The notes: generated by a model not told the origin, from the letters alone. Positions 20,311 through 34,044 are shown, counted from the first letter of the stretch. The stretch: 64,000 bases of DNA from Meconema thalassinum (GCA_946902985.2 OX336389.2:174416704-174480703); one strand, 5' to 3'. Numbers and translations: made by a program.

Positions 20311-21093
20311 TTCTAGATTGCTATGTTCAATAATAGAAACAATGTCAACAAAATGTACCTACGTGATTTCAGTAGCACAGTGTATATTACCTTGTGTATC
20401 GCTTCTAACATGCCTCGGAATGAAGTAACACGTAATTATTATTTTTATGCCCTACCTTAACCATTCTTCGTCCAAATAAGGTTATCTTTCGAGGACAGGC
20501 TCTGGCCATTCACAAAAACCAGGGCCGAAAGAAATCGGCGTGCTGTTAATCGTTCCTTAACACTATTTTAATTAAATTGCAATCTATACTTACATTATTG
20601 ATATGCCAACAGCAAAGTCGGTGGGCTGTGTTCTCCGGATCCAAAAAAATACAAAGCTAGTAGCACCAATATAATACGAATAACGAGCACTTCCTGGGTA
20701 AAACTGTAATAAACTTCCACTATAATAAACCTCACTGTGCTGTTAGAATTCAGCATCAACATTATTCACCAGGTATAAACACCCTTTCACTACGCACACT
20801 TCTTACACACCAGATCCTCTGCCTCCATCTTACTCCCACAAGCCCTTTAAACACAGTTAAAATTTGGTGCACCAGCCAGATCCACAGAGAACAGAGCAAA
20901 AGATACGCACTACAGATTACATTCAGAAACAAACTCTTGCCACCAAGCGAGAGATCAGTCAATCTACAGTAGTTTTGGCACGATAACGAGTACACTCCTG
21001 ATTTTGAGTATGGGTTTTGTTTATTTATATCGCTATTGCTAAATAGGAAAGTTTGATTTAGAACACAAATAACAAAATAGTGTAGACAACAAA
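20311..21093. other. no clear coding signal upstream of the GIY-YIG fragment
   Basis: Expected to hold Penelope RT sequence if the element were intact, but I can read none. A 117-residue minus-strand frame (20762-21115) has no recognisable motif and is probably chance. Confidence 0.4.
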
Positions 21094-22080
21094 CAAGAAA
21101 CAGGATGCCAAGCAAATTACGTAGGACAGATAGGAATGAGGATGGACACGCGTTATAAAGAGCATAGAAATGCTATGAATAACAGGAAACATTCAGCAGT
21201 ATGCGAACAAATATATGACACCGGACATAGCTTCACAAATATAGAAACTGAAACTTGAAAAAAAGTCATAATTTAGCTAAACTAATTAATTAATAGATTT
21301 ATTACAGCCAATGGCCAATATATACAGTATATAAATACATTTTAATTTCCTTCACTATAATTCGTGATAGATCTTGATCTTTTCGAACAGTCCCGTAGAT
21401 GATATCTTCCGCATTGCTTATCACCGAGTTCACAAAAGCAGTATTCGTCCGGTGAATGAAAAGTCTTTACTTTGCATATCAAATGATGGAACCCATGTAC
21501 AGCGAAACGAGTCACCGTGTGCCTGAGAGTGTAGTTGGTTTGAGTGCATTCCCTATTTACCATTGCGTCAGTGCTGTAGAATTCTTCCCAGATATTTTCC
21601 CGTTTCTCCTTCCTATCAATTAGGTGTTTTTCTGAGGCTGGTGTTGTTGGTAGTTGCAATTTTATTTTAAGTTCCTCAGTGAAGAAGGTTTCCTTTGTAA
21701 GTTCATACACTAATCGTGTGGGAGTGAATTTTGAAACAGCAAGTGTCCTTTTCAAAAGACTTGCATTTACACGATCTAATACTTCAAGGTCTCTGCCTTT
21801 AAGATGTGTCCATATTAAATGTAGCTAAACTAAACAACCCAGATAATCTAAATGAACACACATTCTTGGAGAGTTCACCCAAATTCGCACTATTAGGCAA
21901 CAATTCTGTCAACAAAAAGGTAACAACTTAACGAAAGAAGCCAGGCGTTGAATAAAACTGGGGGATAACCGGGGAAAATGCTAAGCGGGAATGATGTACA
22001 TTGTACCATATTCTCAATAAACCAAGGCCCAAGTAAGGCAGTATTAACGAGCTCAAGAAACCCCTAAATGACCTGGTGCG
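21094..22080 (+). pseudogene. Penelope-like GIY-YIG endonuclease fragment, split by a LINE
   Basis: The plus strand encodes CQANYVGQIGMRMDTRYKEH, then KHSAVCEQIYDTGHSF. This carries the Y..G(Q)TG and EH landmarks of the GIY-YIG nuclease at the C-terminus of Penelope retroelements. The nuclease nicks target DNA for RT priming. The frame ends at 21258 with one stop, and readable sequence resumes after the inserted LINE (NLNEHTFLESSPKF from about 21840). A YVGQIG in place of YIGQTG and stops indicate decay. Confidence 0.7.
21285..21821 (-). mobile_element. 5'-truncated LINE inserted in the Penelope-like fragment
   Basis: Flanked by an 11-bp duplication TAGCTAAACTA (21274-21284, 21822-21832). 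The minus-strand ORF at 21755-21342 (137 codons) ends a LINE protein. It includes TRFAVHGFHHLICKVKTFHS and then CFCELGDKQCGRYHLRDCSK, a Cys/His-rich ending like that of jockey/R1-superfamily RT proteins. The 3' tail is AT-rich (AATTAATT). The upstream RT is not present. Confidence 0.8.
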
Positions 22081-22340
22081 CTTAAAGAGGACTCATTCCT
22101 TTATGCGAAGCGGGGAATAGATTACATACATACATATATTTATTTGCAGATGTGGACGCTGTCCATGGTGGCAAATTACAACAACAAGAAACAAAAAACA
22201 CTAAGCAAAATAAATCATTCATACAACTAAAAAAATACATTCTAGATACAAGGATGAATTGGTATAAGAAAATAATAATAATAGAAACAAATATAAAATA
22301 CAAATAAGGATAATTTACACTATTCTTCATCTATGTCATG

Positions 22341-23078
22341 TCACTGGCTCCTGATCTGGTGCTTTCTCACGAACTCTTTAAATTTTCCAACATTAGAAGG
22401 CAAAGGGCTGAAAATGTCTCCTGGTAAACTGTTCCATTCTACTTCCCCCCTCCCAATGAATGAATATTTGCCCCAGTTACTATTCCACTGACTTAATATT
22501 AATTTATACGAATGACTGTATCTGCCCATATAAGTACCTCCTTTTCCCAATCCCTCGTGAATGTCTTCCCAAGCAATTTCCCCCTTGTAAGCTAAGAAAA
22601 TACCCCCTAGTCTTGCTCTTGAACGTCTACCAGCCAGACTTTCCCATCCCAAATCCTGAATCATCCTACTAACACTGCTCGTCGATCTGTGGTCCTCCAT
22701 TACATACCTGGCGGCCTTCCTTTGTACTCCTTCCAATTCCTTTATTAAATACATTTGGTATGGATCCCACACTCTCCCAGCATATTCCAGCAGAGGACGG
22801 ACTAAGGACATGTATGCCCTTTCCCTAATCTCTCTGCCAGCCCCTTTAAACACTCGCATAACCATATGTAGTGACTTGTATGCTTTCTTCACTATTTCCC
22901 CAATGTGCTTACCCCAGTGAACCCCCCCCCCCCCCCCCCCAGTTACACCTAAATTCCTACATTCGTCCCCAAATGCAACTTTATTTTCCCCTACTAAATA
23001 TTCAAAAACAATATGATTCCTTTTGTTAACAAATCTCACTGCCTGACATTTCTTTGGATTTATCATCATCACTTTCAT
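22341..23078 (-). pseudogene. LINE D RT C-terminal part
   Basis: Continues the RT with NPKKCQAVRFVNKRN, YLVGENKVAFGDECRNLGV, then a glycine run encoded by a 19-base C tract (22922-22940). KAYKSLHMVMRVFKGAGREI and RPLLEYAGRVWDPY follow, then a WNSLP-containing end at which the stop is reached (22341). This is the connection and thumb-like region usual for CR1 ORF2. The homopolymer is a likely site of slippage or of assembly error. Confidence 0.85.
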
Positions 23079-23835
23079 CTGCCCAGCTTTGTATGACAGT
23101 CAGGTCCCTCTGCAAAATGCCGCAGTCGTCCAGATGATTTATCCTCCTGTATACTACTATATCATCAGCAAATAATCTTATCTGGGATGATATTTCAACT
23201 ATGTCATTTACATACATGAGAAATAGCAAAGGTCCCAATTTACTTCCCTGAGGTACCCCCCTTCCCACCTTTAACTGTTTTGACACTGACCCTCCAACCC
23301 TTACCCTTTGACTTCTCCCCTCCAAAAACGATCTAACCCATTGTACTACTCTCCTGTCCAATCCCACAGCCTCCATTTTCCTTAATAGGATATCATGATT
23401 GACCCTATCGAAAGCCTTTGAAAGATCAATTGCAATACAGTCAACTTGACCTCTATTATCCAAGGCCTCACTGATATTTTGCTGAAAGCCTGATAGTTGT
23501 GATTCACAAGAAAATCCCTCTCTGAAACCATGCTGTTCATTTGCCAACCACTTACTATTCCCTAAGCATTCCATTATGTAATCATTCATAATTCCTTCAA
23601 AAATTTTGCATATAATACATGTTAGGCTGACAGGTCTGTAGCTATCACTATCCCCCCTTTCCCCTCTCCCTTTATATATTGGAACTACCAGAGCCTGTTT
23701 CCAGTCATCAGGCACTACCCCATTATTTATACAAAAATCAAACAGAAACCTTAAATAAGGTACAATGTTCCATCCCATAATCTTTAACAATTCCCCATTT
23801 ATCACTTCTACCCCAGCTGCTTTTCTTGACCCCAA
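23026..23835 (-). pseudogene. LINE D RT, fingers and palm
   Basis: RT landmarks in order: SRKAAGVEVINGELLKIMG, VPDDWKQALVVPIYKGRG, SYRPVSLTCIICKIFEGIMN, NEQHGFREGFSCESQL, motif A AIDLSKAFDRVNHDILL, then GVPQGSKLGPLLFLMYVND and the intact catalytic RLFADDIVVYR. Wording of the AFDRVNHD and GVPQGS motifs points to the CR1/L2 group within the jockey superfamily. It leaves frame near 23060 and resumes in 22341-23078. Upstream, 23840-24040 is frame-broken. Confidence 0.85.
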
Positions 23836-24048
23836 TCCCCGTATTGCACTATAGATATCCTTATTTACATATCTAAATTTCTTCCCGTCCTCAATAACCT
23901 GCTATACTTTCTGATCTACATTTCCCTCCCCAACAATCCCTTACCATACACCTTATTAAATGCCTCAGCCTTCTCCCCATCTTCCACCAGCAACGTTCCA
24001 TCTTCTACCTCGATATCAGGTATTCGTCCTTGAACTCCTCTCACTCCC

Positions 24049-24291
24049 CTAAAATAGACATACATATTTCACCCCGGTAACCAGCCTACCTATAAAATGT
24101 TTCTTAGCTACTATCTTAGCCCTGTCCAGTTCCCTCCTTAACCTATTTAATTCTATTCGGTGGCCTATCCCTTTCCTGAGCCTATTGCTTACTAATATAC
24201 ATTTCTTCTTTAATCTTCTTACCTCGTTAACAGTTGAGATCATCCCATACAATTGGCATACATCATCAAAAATAACGTCATTGCCGGTCAC
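24049..24291 (-). pseudogene. LINE D linker fragment
   Basis: Reads LNRLRRELDRAKIVAKKHFI and YVCLF, the basic helical linker between endonuclease and RT in CR1-like LINEs. Frameshifted against the RT downstream (23840-24040 contains DIEVEDGTLLVEDGEKAEAF-type wording in another frame). Confidence 0.55.
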
Positions 24292-24299
24292 GACACAAA

Positions 24300-27200
24300 C
24301 TAATTAACCAAGTAATGTTTGAAGTAGCAACAACAGACGGCGCGGACAGCACTTGGACGTAGCGTTAGTAACATAGTACTCAGAACAACAAGAGGAGAGC
24401 ACCACTAGCGGTAGGCGATGAAGCTCACGAACCTCGTTGCTGCCTCGTCGCATTCAGTCCGAGGAGAGCTTTGTACGAGAAGGGACGCTACATAGAGCTC
24501 AAGTTTCTAATAATACATAAGTTGACATAACCTTATTCCATTCTAGTGCAGTGTATCATTTGCGTATTTCATATATTAGAGTGCCTCAACAACACAATTA
24601 GAGATAAATAGAGTTACGATAACAAATCTGGGTTGCTCCTAGCAACTTGGGTACAGCAGAAGTTGCTGGGAAATTTGAACTTCCATTTACAAAATGGGAG
24701 AAAGGCTGCTGCCAGAAAGCCTTGACAGCAAAATAATGATGAAATTGGACTTAGACGGCGCAAAAATGACACAGGGCCTAGACGGCAAGAGAATATAATG
24801 AGCTTGCAAGCTTTCAAAAGTTTGGTGCTTTTCAGTCGGTCAACACGAATGTACCCAAAAGAGTTGGTTTTATCCTAATCCTGAAAAATATACATGAAAT
24901 TAATAAATACACGAGGATGACCAGTTTCGATCGTCAAGCTATCGTCTTCAGATCCATTACACTTAGGCTGTAAAGCCCCATAATGCTTGCAAACTTTGTA
25001 AAATTACAATAGATTTGAAGCGTTTTTGCTTCAAAAATGTTCCAACTTATTTTTCAGTTGGACAAAGGGCGTGGATTTCAATATCACTGGAAATACGGAG
25101 AATAGCCGTTAAGTGATAAATTCAAACAGGGGAGGACATCAATCGGATGTCACCTCAGAATTACAAAATACAAAGCAGAATACTTAAATTAGATAGGTGA
25201 TTGTTAGTGGGGTTTGAAGGGGGAGGAAAGGAAATAGGAGTTTTTCACTGTCAGTTCATGCCTGTATTTTGCGCGCGACACTGTAACTTGCGAACCAGAC
25301 TATTTTCAGTTTTTTTTGTGAATAGAACTTCTCTATAAAATGTCACTGATTGACGTGGTGAATTAGTTCCGAGTTGAGAATTTGCCTAGCTTCCAAGCTA
25401 TTTCAATCTTGAACATGGATGTGTTTGCATGAAGTTGAGAATCTAGAGTATAAGCAAAGATGACACATTTGACGGAGTTAGGTGTATTTCACAAAATGTC
25501 AATCACATACTTTGAATCTAACGATTACACTAGAAGAACTTTCGAGATGAATTTGCCGAGATTAAATGGAGTACAGAGTTAGTCCCGCGATGAGCCCAAT
25601 TGCAGGCATTTTACAGAGTTAAGTAGAAAACTCCTACGATGCGTCAAGATGTCTCCTTTGACAGAATAAAGATGAAAAATAGATCAAATCCCTCGTTGCG
25701 CCCGGCCAAAAGTCACAGTTTCACTTTTGGAATGAACTCCCACGGAGGAAATGGATGATTAACACAACAAAAGTATGCTTTGCAATTACGATAATGGTAC
25801 TGCCCCCGTAAAATTAATTATAAGGGATGAAAATGGGAAAATACATTTTTTTTCGAAGCCCATGATAAAATTTAACCAAGGAATATGATGGCTGGAACTT
25901 GGCAGAAACCAGTCATGAGGCGACGTCGAGCCAGGAGGGAAATTCCGTCACGTGATTGTACTGAGCAATGGAAGTTTCTAGAAGCTTGAAATCGACCTAG
26001 CAACAGCGAATATTCCCAGGATGTGTTTAAATATTGTTATAAATTATCCCATTGGATATGAGCTTACAGCCAATAGGAAGAAGTTTTAGAGAAGACGGGA
26101 GTTCCAGCAACTAAATTTTTATGGATATTTAATTCATTTAAGCCCCTAGAGAGTTAATTTATATATGGGAAAAGGGAAGAAAATGATAATAAAATATTGG
26201 AAATATTTTATAAGTCAATAGCAGATCGCTATTGGAAGGAACAAGCGATTTGCTAGAGCCCGCGCGAATTCGAGAGGGAACTCGAAAAGGCGGCTAATAT
26301 CGGTAGACTTGGAGGGGAGACGCCAAGCACCGGGGCTCTCTTGTATCTGAACGTCGAAGAGGTCAGACGTGTGCAATTGGAAGAGAAAGGAGTTCCGAGT
26401 GTTTCACCGAGCTAGTAGAAGGTGACTCGTGGAGACAAGGCACAAGCAAGGGCGGAATTAGGAGACGACCGCGCCTTGAATCTAGGTGAAGTTGCGAGGA
26501 TCGCATATACCGCAATCACTTCGGTCTGATCGGCTTCAGAGAATTTATTTCAACTACGTATTGTAGCTGACTAGCAGATATTGTATATTACGAACTTTCA
26601 GAAGTTTGAAAGAAGTATTTTAGCAATTATAAGCAGTTTTGTGAAGCGCGTGAAAAGTGTTTCTTTCCAGCGCGATACGACACTTTGTCCGAGCGACTGG
26701 AGCCCAGGCAACAGCCACAAGTGAGTACGAGTGTGTATTAATATTGCTTGTGTGGAACTGTATTACAACACTTAGGATGGAGATGTATTCCATAGTGAAG
26801 AACAATATTCAGTCTAGTATTATGAAGATTATTATGGACTAAATTATTATGTGCGCCAGGAGTATAGGCAGATAGAAGCAATATAGTCAACCATGGAGCT
26901 TCGTCAGAGGAGACTGTTCGTGAATGTCTACTTAGTGAGCAATCATGGGACTTGATGCACAACTCTATTCTAGTGCATTCTCGTCAACCATGAGCTCAAC
27001 ATTAACATCAGAGACTACAGAACGATGTTCAGATTCCATCTACATGAATGTTCGTTATACGAGTGAGGTCCAAGACTTTCTCTTCAAATGCCTTTTGAAG
27101 TGGAAAGCAGAACTTTCGACGCTACTCACTGTTATGATGAGACTGTGCTGTGACGGAGATAGAAGAAACATCAAGATTATAAAGAGGTCCAGGGTTATTC

Positions 27201-30200
27201 CGGTCAAAATGAAGATGATGATTGGAGGCCCGCAGTTCGATTCCGGTCGGAGCGTGCTGTTTCCAGTGGGGGAATTCGTTCCTTTCCTGAGGTCACGAGT
27301 TCGTGGAGACGAGCTAGGATCCAGACCAGATCTTTGGGAGATGTAACATCCGAGTATTTTGTTATACTCTATCTTGATCTTCTAGACTTCGAGACCAGGT
27401 AGCAGTGTTCACTAACCTTGTAGTTAGAGCTTGTAGTGACATTTTCTGAGCAAATCCTTTATCTATTTTTCGACACAGTATTTATGTACTCCATGTATAG
27501 CATTTTAATTCTTCGAAATTTATTATAGTGATCGTCTTGCGATGCTATTATCTTCGTTTGTTAGGAATCCAGTTTCTGAACTGAGATTATTCACTTGTTC
27601 GAGGAACAAGCTTTTGTCATTTCCTTTAAGGAACAGCAATTTATTTTCGACGTTTTTGTATTCATTCTGAATGCAGGTGATAGACATTTTCGTCTATGTT
27701 ACCCATTAAGAAAGAAGATCTTGGTAGTGATATATTGTGAAATATCATGCCACATTCTGGAAAAGAAACATTTAACGTGGAAACGATTATTATCGTCAGA
27801 ACTCATAGACATTCGTTCTGAATGAAGAGAATACGAATTTGACTAACTGTATGTTTTTATTGAAGAAAGCTATGAACTTTCAGTCATTTAATTTATTGGA
27901 AGCTAGAATCTTCTTGGAAGATTAATTATCATCCGACGTTAGGGTAGTTATCGTTTGATATCCTCGTCGCGATAGACTCTTGTTGGACACAAACACATAG
28001 ATATGATGTGGTGATTAAATATTTACGAGGAGTAATATCATGTCACGTTGTAGACATAATATTCCTTCCTCGATTAAAGTCGAACCCAGATGTGTGAAGA
28101 TGAGATGTAGTATTTTTATTAAATGTATGCACGACAGTTTATACTTATCAGAGTATCGATTCAAGAGTATTAAGTGAGGAGGTCAGTATCGTAAATTCCA
28201 AAGGTCGTTAAGATGTATAAATTAAAAATTTAACAATTGTTGTTATTGTTCATGAGACCAGCGATTGTGGTGACAACGCTGAGAAATTATGCTCTTTTGT
28301 AAGGAATGCCAGGTTGAAAGAAGTGGAGTTGATAACCCTTTGATAGTGTTTTTTATGTATTTCCGTATGTAGTTGGCATACGAGGTTATAGCGAAGGTGT
28401 GTTCCGCATTTTATAGTGCAGTCATTGCGTGGGCATGACTAGGATGGGCAAGGCATTAAACTGTGAGTAGAGAGTACTCCTTATTTTGTTATACACGACC
28501 TGGGATTTAGAGAGGACAGGAAGGGTCACGGTTGAAATTGGAACAGGAAATTGATGATGACAGCTGTTATGCTATACTCTTATCGAGATTATTAAACCTA
28601 ATTATGGAACGGCATATGTTTCACCTTAAGTGGTCGAATGTATTTAAACTATTTTGACACCAGATCAGAGAGGAGAGACTGGTGGTGGTTATTTCTGGTG
28701 ATGTAGAAGATATTAAGGATCACAGTTCATTGTATTTGACATAACTGTTAGATCAGAGCGCAGGCTTGATTGTATTTAGACGCTATTACTTTGAAAGGAC
28801 TATAGCTGATGCTATAAGCGTCATTATAAATTCATTTCGTGTTAACCTTTATTATCTGCCAATCGAGTGTATAACATATTAGGAATAGGAAGTTTAGAGT
28901 TTGTTTAACGTAGAGGTTAGAGTATGAATGAGTATGTGACTGTATGTGGTTTGTTTCTTGTTCAGTGCGAATGAAATGAACTCCATTGGGACGTCACAAT
29001 GCGAGAGTATGAATGTTAGTGTGTATAGAAGTTTTATGTCAATAGCATGTAGGATTTGAGTGCAGTTCACGTATTTGTCTGACGTGAATCTGCATCACTT
29101 TAACACAGCTTTTATTGTTATGGAGAGCTCATTTGTGGACCAGGCAGGAATAGCGAGGACTTCTTTAAAACTCGTTTCTAGCCAAGGCCATAGTTCGGCC
29201 AGGCCACACAAATGGGGAGAATTGTTGTGAACCGCACGGCTCGCGCTTTTTCTTTTTTAAACCAGTCAGACTGGGAATGCAACGGTGAATGTTATGTCAT
29301 CGGACACGTGGCAAGGGTCGCGTGCGCCGAGCGCCCATATGTTCTTGGGAGCGTGCCAGAAGAATGAAAATACACAGGGGTGTTTAATCGTTGTACAGCT
29401 TGATGTATGGATACAAGCTACACCAAATTTTGTCATTATGTTGATAGAACGCAGTGCTATCAGTGGGGTGAGTGTAGAGATGAGCGAATGGGAGTGTGTA
29501 TTTTATTTTGTTGTGTGAATGTTTAGCCCTAGTTTACATTTTGTTATTAAATCGTTTAGTTTTATTAGAAGCCGTGTCGTCATAATTTATTTTAGATATA
29601 AGGAGATGCAACTGTGAAACCCATTTTAGGTCCAGAGAGGCTGACCACGAGATCCCCGAGAATAAGGTAGGTGTTTTACTGCGAGCTAAGTGTATTTTTC
29701 ATGTAATTCACAGTTGTATTGTAATTTCCGCCACGTATATTCGCGAGGGTCTAGTTGGACGTAGATCCTTGACTTGTATTTTGCGCCGGAGCAGTCAGGG
29801 TCTACGAATCCAGCCGTTGCTTCGGATATCCAACAGACCACCTCTAGAATATACGGGGACAGTACCTTGCCGGTAAGTTAAGAATTCAATAGTTCAGAAC
29901 GCTTTCAAGTATTAAGATAGCTTTATTGCTAGATTAAAACGGTGTTTAACTTACCTTTTCATGTTGACTTGTAGGCTGGCGGTGGTGGTGCTGAGAGTAT
30001 GTTTGCACTACATGTCTGTTCATAAAATGTCGGGCGACTGATGTCAAAATCACATAGACTGAGCCAGTCTGCTTTCAGTTACAGGAAGAATGACGGAGCG
30101 TAGTGAGCACCCGACTATGCGAGCCAAGCGGAGTGGTAGGGTAGGGGAGGTAGGGTGACGTAACACATGTCAATATACACGAAACAAAAATAGTTCATGA

Positions 30201-30540
30201 AATTCTTTCTTGCTGTAGTCCAAAGAATGTAAAGCGTGTAGGTTGCCATTTTCGGTATTTGTTGGCAACGAGTTCCTACGCCAGCCGCAGGGGCGAGAAA
30301 GTTCAGAAAAGCGCTGCAAGATGGCGCACCAAGAAGAAGCTTGATGTTCTGTTAAACGGGTGGAAAGACGTCTCGTTCTCTGTAACATACTAATACATGA
30401 AATAAACAAGGGCACAAGAAGAGAGCAAAATCACACAAAAATCTCTTTTCGTGGTTTTCACGAAATAAAAAGAGAAGAAAGACGAAAAAGTTAAAGAAAA
30501 CCCAGTATGGGTGCGGATTGCGTCTAAGCGTGTATTCCAT
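24300..30540. other. 6-kb AT-rich block with little coding signal
   Basis: No transposase, RT, integrase or gag motif is readable on either strand. The longest frame (26945-27346, 133 codons) has no family signature. A GC-richer island at about 26240-26350 sits in AT-rich flanks. Near 29213-29225 an AATGGGGAGAA purine tract followed by TTGTTGTGAACC looks like a polypurine tract at the edge of an LTR. I could not find a second copy of that LTR. It may be a non-coding LTR derivative. Confidence 0.35.
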
Positions 30541-30544
30541 GAAT

Positions 30545-30735
30545 ATACCACTAACATATATTAACTACATTAATAATAATGCAATGACCATAGAAGTGAG
30601 CAATACTATCTGTAAATAAGTTTGACGCGTTACGCAAGTTGTTACAAACTTATGTAATCTAAACATTGTATATACAGTATATTTGTGCGTAAGTGTAATT
30701 CATAAACATCGTACTGCGCTCGAAATCATGTCCAG
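30545..30735 (+). repeat. dispersed repeat R, copy 2, left part
   Basis: Matches 15370-15444 and 16173-16270: TAATAATGCAA, AATACTATCTGTAA, GACGCGTTACGCAAG and TATATTTGTGCGTAAGTGTAA. The right part of the same copy is at 34045-34092, so about 3.3 kb was inserted between. Confidence 0.65.
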
Positions 30736-30739
30736 CCTA

Positions 30740-33700
30740 GACTATGTACTGGACGAGATTCGAACGGAGACCATCTGAGAAAAGTTGCATATTAATATTT
30801 TCGAGATTTGGATCAAATTTGTATGCAGGAGAAGAGCTTTGATATCCAGAAGTAATTGGTAAAATTTTAGCCAATAGAAATATGTCTATTTGGAGCAGAA
30901 ATGGAAATTTTGTAACCCAAGATATTTTAGCCAAGGGTGAGGTACTCAGGCCGAGTCCATGAAAATGCACAGTTTGTAGATGTTGGCCGCGAGAAACCAG
31001 TTTTCGCGAGTTAGGGGACAGAGCAATGATGAGTAGAGGTCATGCACGCGACCAGATAGAGGAGAAGGGAGGTCGTGTGTCTGGCGCGCTTCAGGACAGG
31101 TACTCAGCCAATTAGAAGACAGAGAGATTACGAGGGAACAAATGGATATTATATACATTATTTTAATAATGGAAAGGACTGTAACATATCAAATTTACCA
31201 GGAGGAAAAATGAAATTTAACTGTCGAAACCGCAATTAAATCGGATATCTACAAGAGGAGATACGAACCAATGAGTGTGTTTGCAGCAAGGAGTGAGGGT
31301 AGGAAGATTGATTATGGAGGGAAAGCTTTGATCGAGGCGGCTAGCAAACGCTAGGAAGCGAGGCTCTTTCGTTACGAACTTCTGGAGAAGTAACACGTAT
31401 TACATTTCACTCCGCAGTACACAAGAAGGTAACTTGTGATATTTGAGAATTCAACATGAAGCAATATTACAGAGAGATAAGTATGACGCCATGAACAAAT
31501 AACAAACTATAACAATTGAGAAGAGATATTAAGAAGAAAGAACCAGAAACTATACTGCGTGATACTTTTTTATACTCGTATCATCGCATTGGAACTTCTA
31601 CGAAATACTACGCAGAGGAGAAGAAAGCTGAAGTATTGGAACACACTATAAAAAGCTAAACATTACTGTCTACAAAATGTCTATTGAACCAGGTCAAAGG
31701 GGGAGAGATCACGACCAACTATTTCGAGGCAGAGATGATGTTTTAAATTTTCATGATGGAGGGAACGTAGAGCTACACTAACATGCGATATCCAGAGATG
31801 ACCATGTAGCTTGATTAAGAGGACGGGCTGCGCTACCAACTGCAGTTCGTTCTGAATACACACTATTCTACTATTATGGAGAGAAACTCACAAGTCAAGG
31901 TGATTTCTCACGATGATAAACACCACTATTATTCTACCGACATCGATGAACATCAACCGATGTACCACCAGAAGATGGACCCAAGAAGGAAGCGGGAGGA
32001 GCATCTAGGTTATCTAACCGAGAAGATCCAAGAATGCAGCAGAACGAGGTCGCGGACGGTAGAGAGGAGGCTACACGGCGAGTCTCAGCTGGAGACCGGT
32101 TTTCCACCCCATCCCCTACTGTTTGCCGAGATCAGCAGTCCAGACAGGAGCTGTATGCCGTATGCCAGCTGCTCGCCAGACGCAAGGTCGCGTTCCTGAA
32201 GCACGTGGCAGAGATTCCACGAATGCCTTTGACACCAGGTCCGTCACCACAGGTAGAACAGAGCAAATTTACACACCTATGTAGATAGAACTTGTACACG
32301 ATTTTCCAGTATATTGACCAATATTCTTTATCTTATTCATAGCTCATGTTGTTATCTTGTCTAGAATTTTGAAATTTTGCTATCGAGCGTTTATATTGCA
32401 TTTTTGATCTTATCAGAACGTTTTGCCGATATTTTTCTGACGTAGTCATTTTTGTAGCTTGTGTAAGCTATTGTTAAATAGATTTTTCGCTAGAGTAACT
32501 TCATTTCGTTGAAGCAAGTATTTTTCGTATCCGTGTTGTGACATCAGGTCGAAGGTAGTCACATGTTTGACAAGCAGATTTTATTGTACATGTAATGTAA
32601 GGTAATGAGAGGACACGATGGTCCATTGTAAAGCTAATTCGTGACAGAAACGAATATATGATGTATAAAGACCGTAATTTTTGACAGAAGTATTTCAATT
32701 CTTGCATTGAAAGGAACTTCACTGTCTAGGAAAGCAACTATGTAAAACCCAGAGTATTATTACGATTGTTTAAGCAGTATGCGTATTTGGAGAAGCATAG
32801 CTGAGAGACCTACGAGGTGAAAGGTAATTGTATTAAGCAATCTTTGTTATTGCCAGGTCATGTGAGGCCACGGAAAGAATATTAAATATCTAGAAAGGAA
32901 CAGACGTGAGGTGTGGATATTCTTAATTTTCGTGAAGTAAATGCGAGCAGACTTTAGATTTATAGAAAAGCTATACATGTATATTGTAACAGATTTGTAC
33001 TAGAGGAAGAGAACGGAAAGATGGCATGATTTTATGAGGAGAGTTTTGGAGAAACATTACGGAAATATTTCATGAGAGATGCACAAGGAAGTAATAGCAC
33101 AATAATGTGTAATCGATAGAGATTATGTAGGAGGAGGTAAGTTGTATTCGTGAACGGTATTACAATAGTAATATCTAGTAGGGATACTGAATCTCACTTT
33201 GTTTAAAGTATACGAGATTGTTTTCCAGGAGTTTTGTGGAAGTGCTAAACGAGAAACATGCGAGAGGCAATGGTCTGAAGGAACGTGTAGTGAAGACACG
33301 ATAATATGGTAATTAGGAGTGTGAGAGGAAGTTATTATGATAAAATGTGATGAAGTACAGTATGTCTAATAAGCAATGTCGAGAAATATATCTTTGCAGA
33401 ATTATTTTTGTGAGTATCGAAGGTTAAATGCCATCCACATTTATTGTATGAGAAAATAGCTTATCTAAAGGTCTTGCGTCGTATATTTGGAATTTATTGG
33501 AAGTATTAACACCGAATTTGTAATTTATAAGTGAATAGTTCTGAACTTAATTGATTTGTAACACAGTTTCACATTGGATATGAGAAATATATACCGGATT
33601 TGACTTTAAACTTTCGTTGGTTTTCATTAATAAATTGCAAGCTATTTTATGCTTGCTTCGTTTTTCTAGAGATGACTTCTTTCCTCAATGCTTAATTACG

Positions 33701-34040
33701 CGATAACGATACTGCTAGTTCGATGCATACAGTAAATCGACACATTATTCCATTAACCCGAGAGCCGAGTCGCTCAATTTGTGCTCAACTTCTTGTTTGT
33801 AGGCTGTTCTGTGTGCAACTAGTTAGTAGTATGCTTAGATATGCGTTATGTGTGATCAGGGTTCCCTAGTCATCAGTCTTGTAGGAATCGTTGATTCTTT
33901 AGCCGGGTGTTGACTCTCCTACGATCCTTATTTTCCATCTACGCGGATTTTGGACTGAGACCTAGCGGGATTCGGGTGCAGTACGATAACCAAGCCTACG
34001 TGAGCAGGCTCTGAAGATCCTATTAAGTACCCCAGTGTGT
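30740..34040 (+). mobile_element. 3.3-kb insertion in repeat R copy 2, unknown family
   Basis: Inferred as an insertion by comparison with copy 1, where the flanks lie close together. It is AT-rich with a GC-richer island (31320-31380) and one stretch with plausible coding character (31876-32290, frames of 108 and 84 codons). The latter includes LYAVCQLLARRKVAFLKHVA. No domain is recognised and precise ends are not defined. General layout resembles the 24.3-30.5 kb block. Confidence 0.35.
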
Positions 34041-34044
34041 ACAT

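Larger units (their letters stand above)
22120..24292 (-). mobile_element. LINE D, CR1-like non-LTR retrotransposon, 5'-truncated
   Basis: Minus-strand element with linker (24292-24049), RT (23835-23026) and RT C-terminus (23078-22341). A 3' UTR ends in a CATACATACATATAT-type microsatellite near 22120-22140. No endonuclease is visible upstream of 24292. The target duplication was not found. Confidence 0.8.

Noticed and set aside
22082..22330. 82-codon Phe/Ile-rich minus-strand frame
   Set aside because: It lies in the LINE D 3' UTR; composition reflects AT richness.
27205..27335. B-box-like CAGTTCGATTCCGG
   Set aside because: Isolated match without an A box or SINE body.
26620..27346. Host gene exons near a GTGAGT donor-like site
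   Set aside because: Short frames without domains, no consistent splice chain, surrounding DNA is repeat-like.
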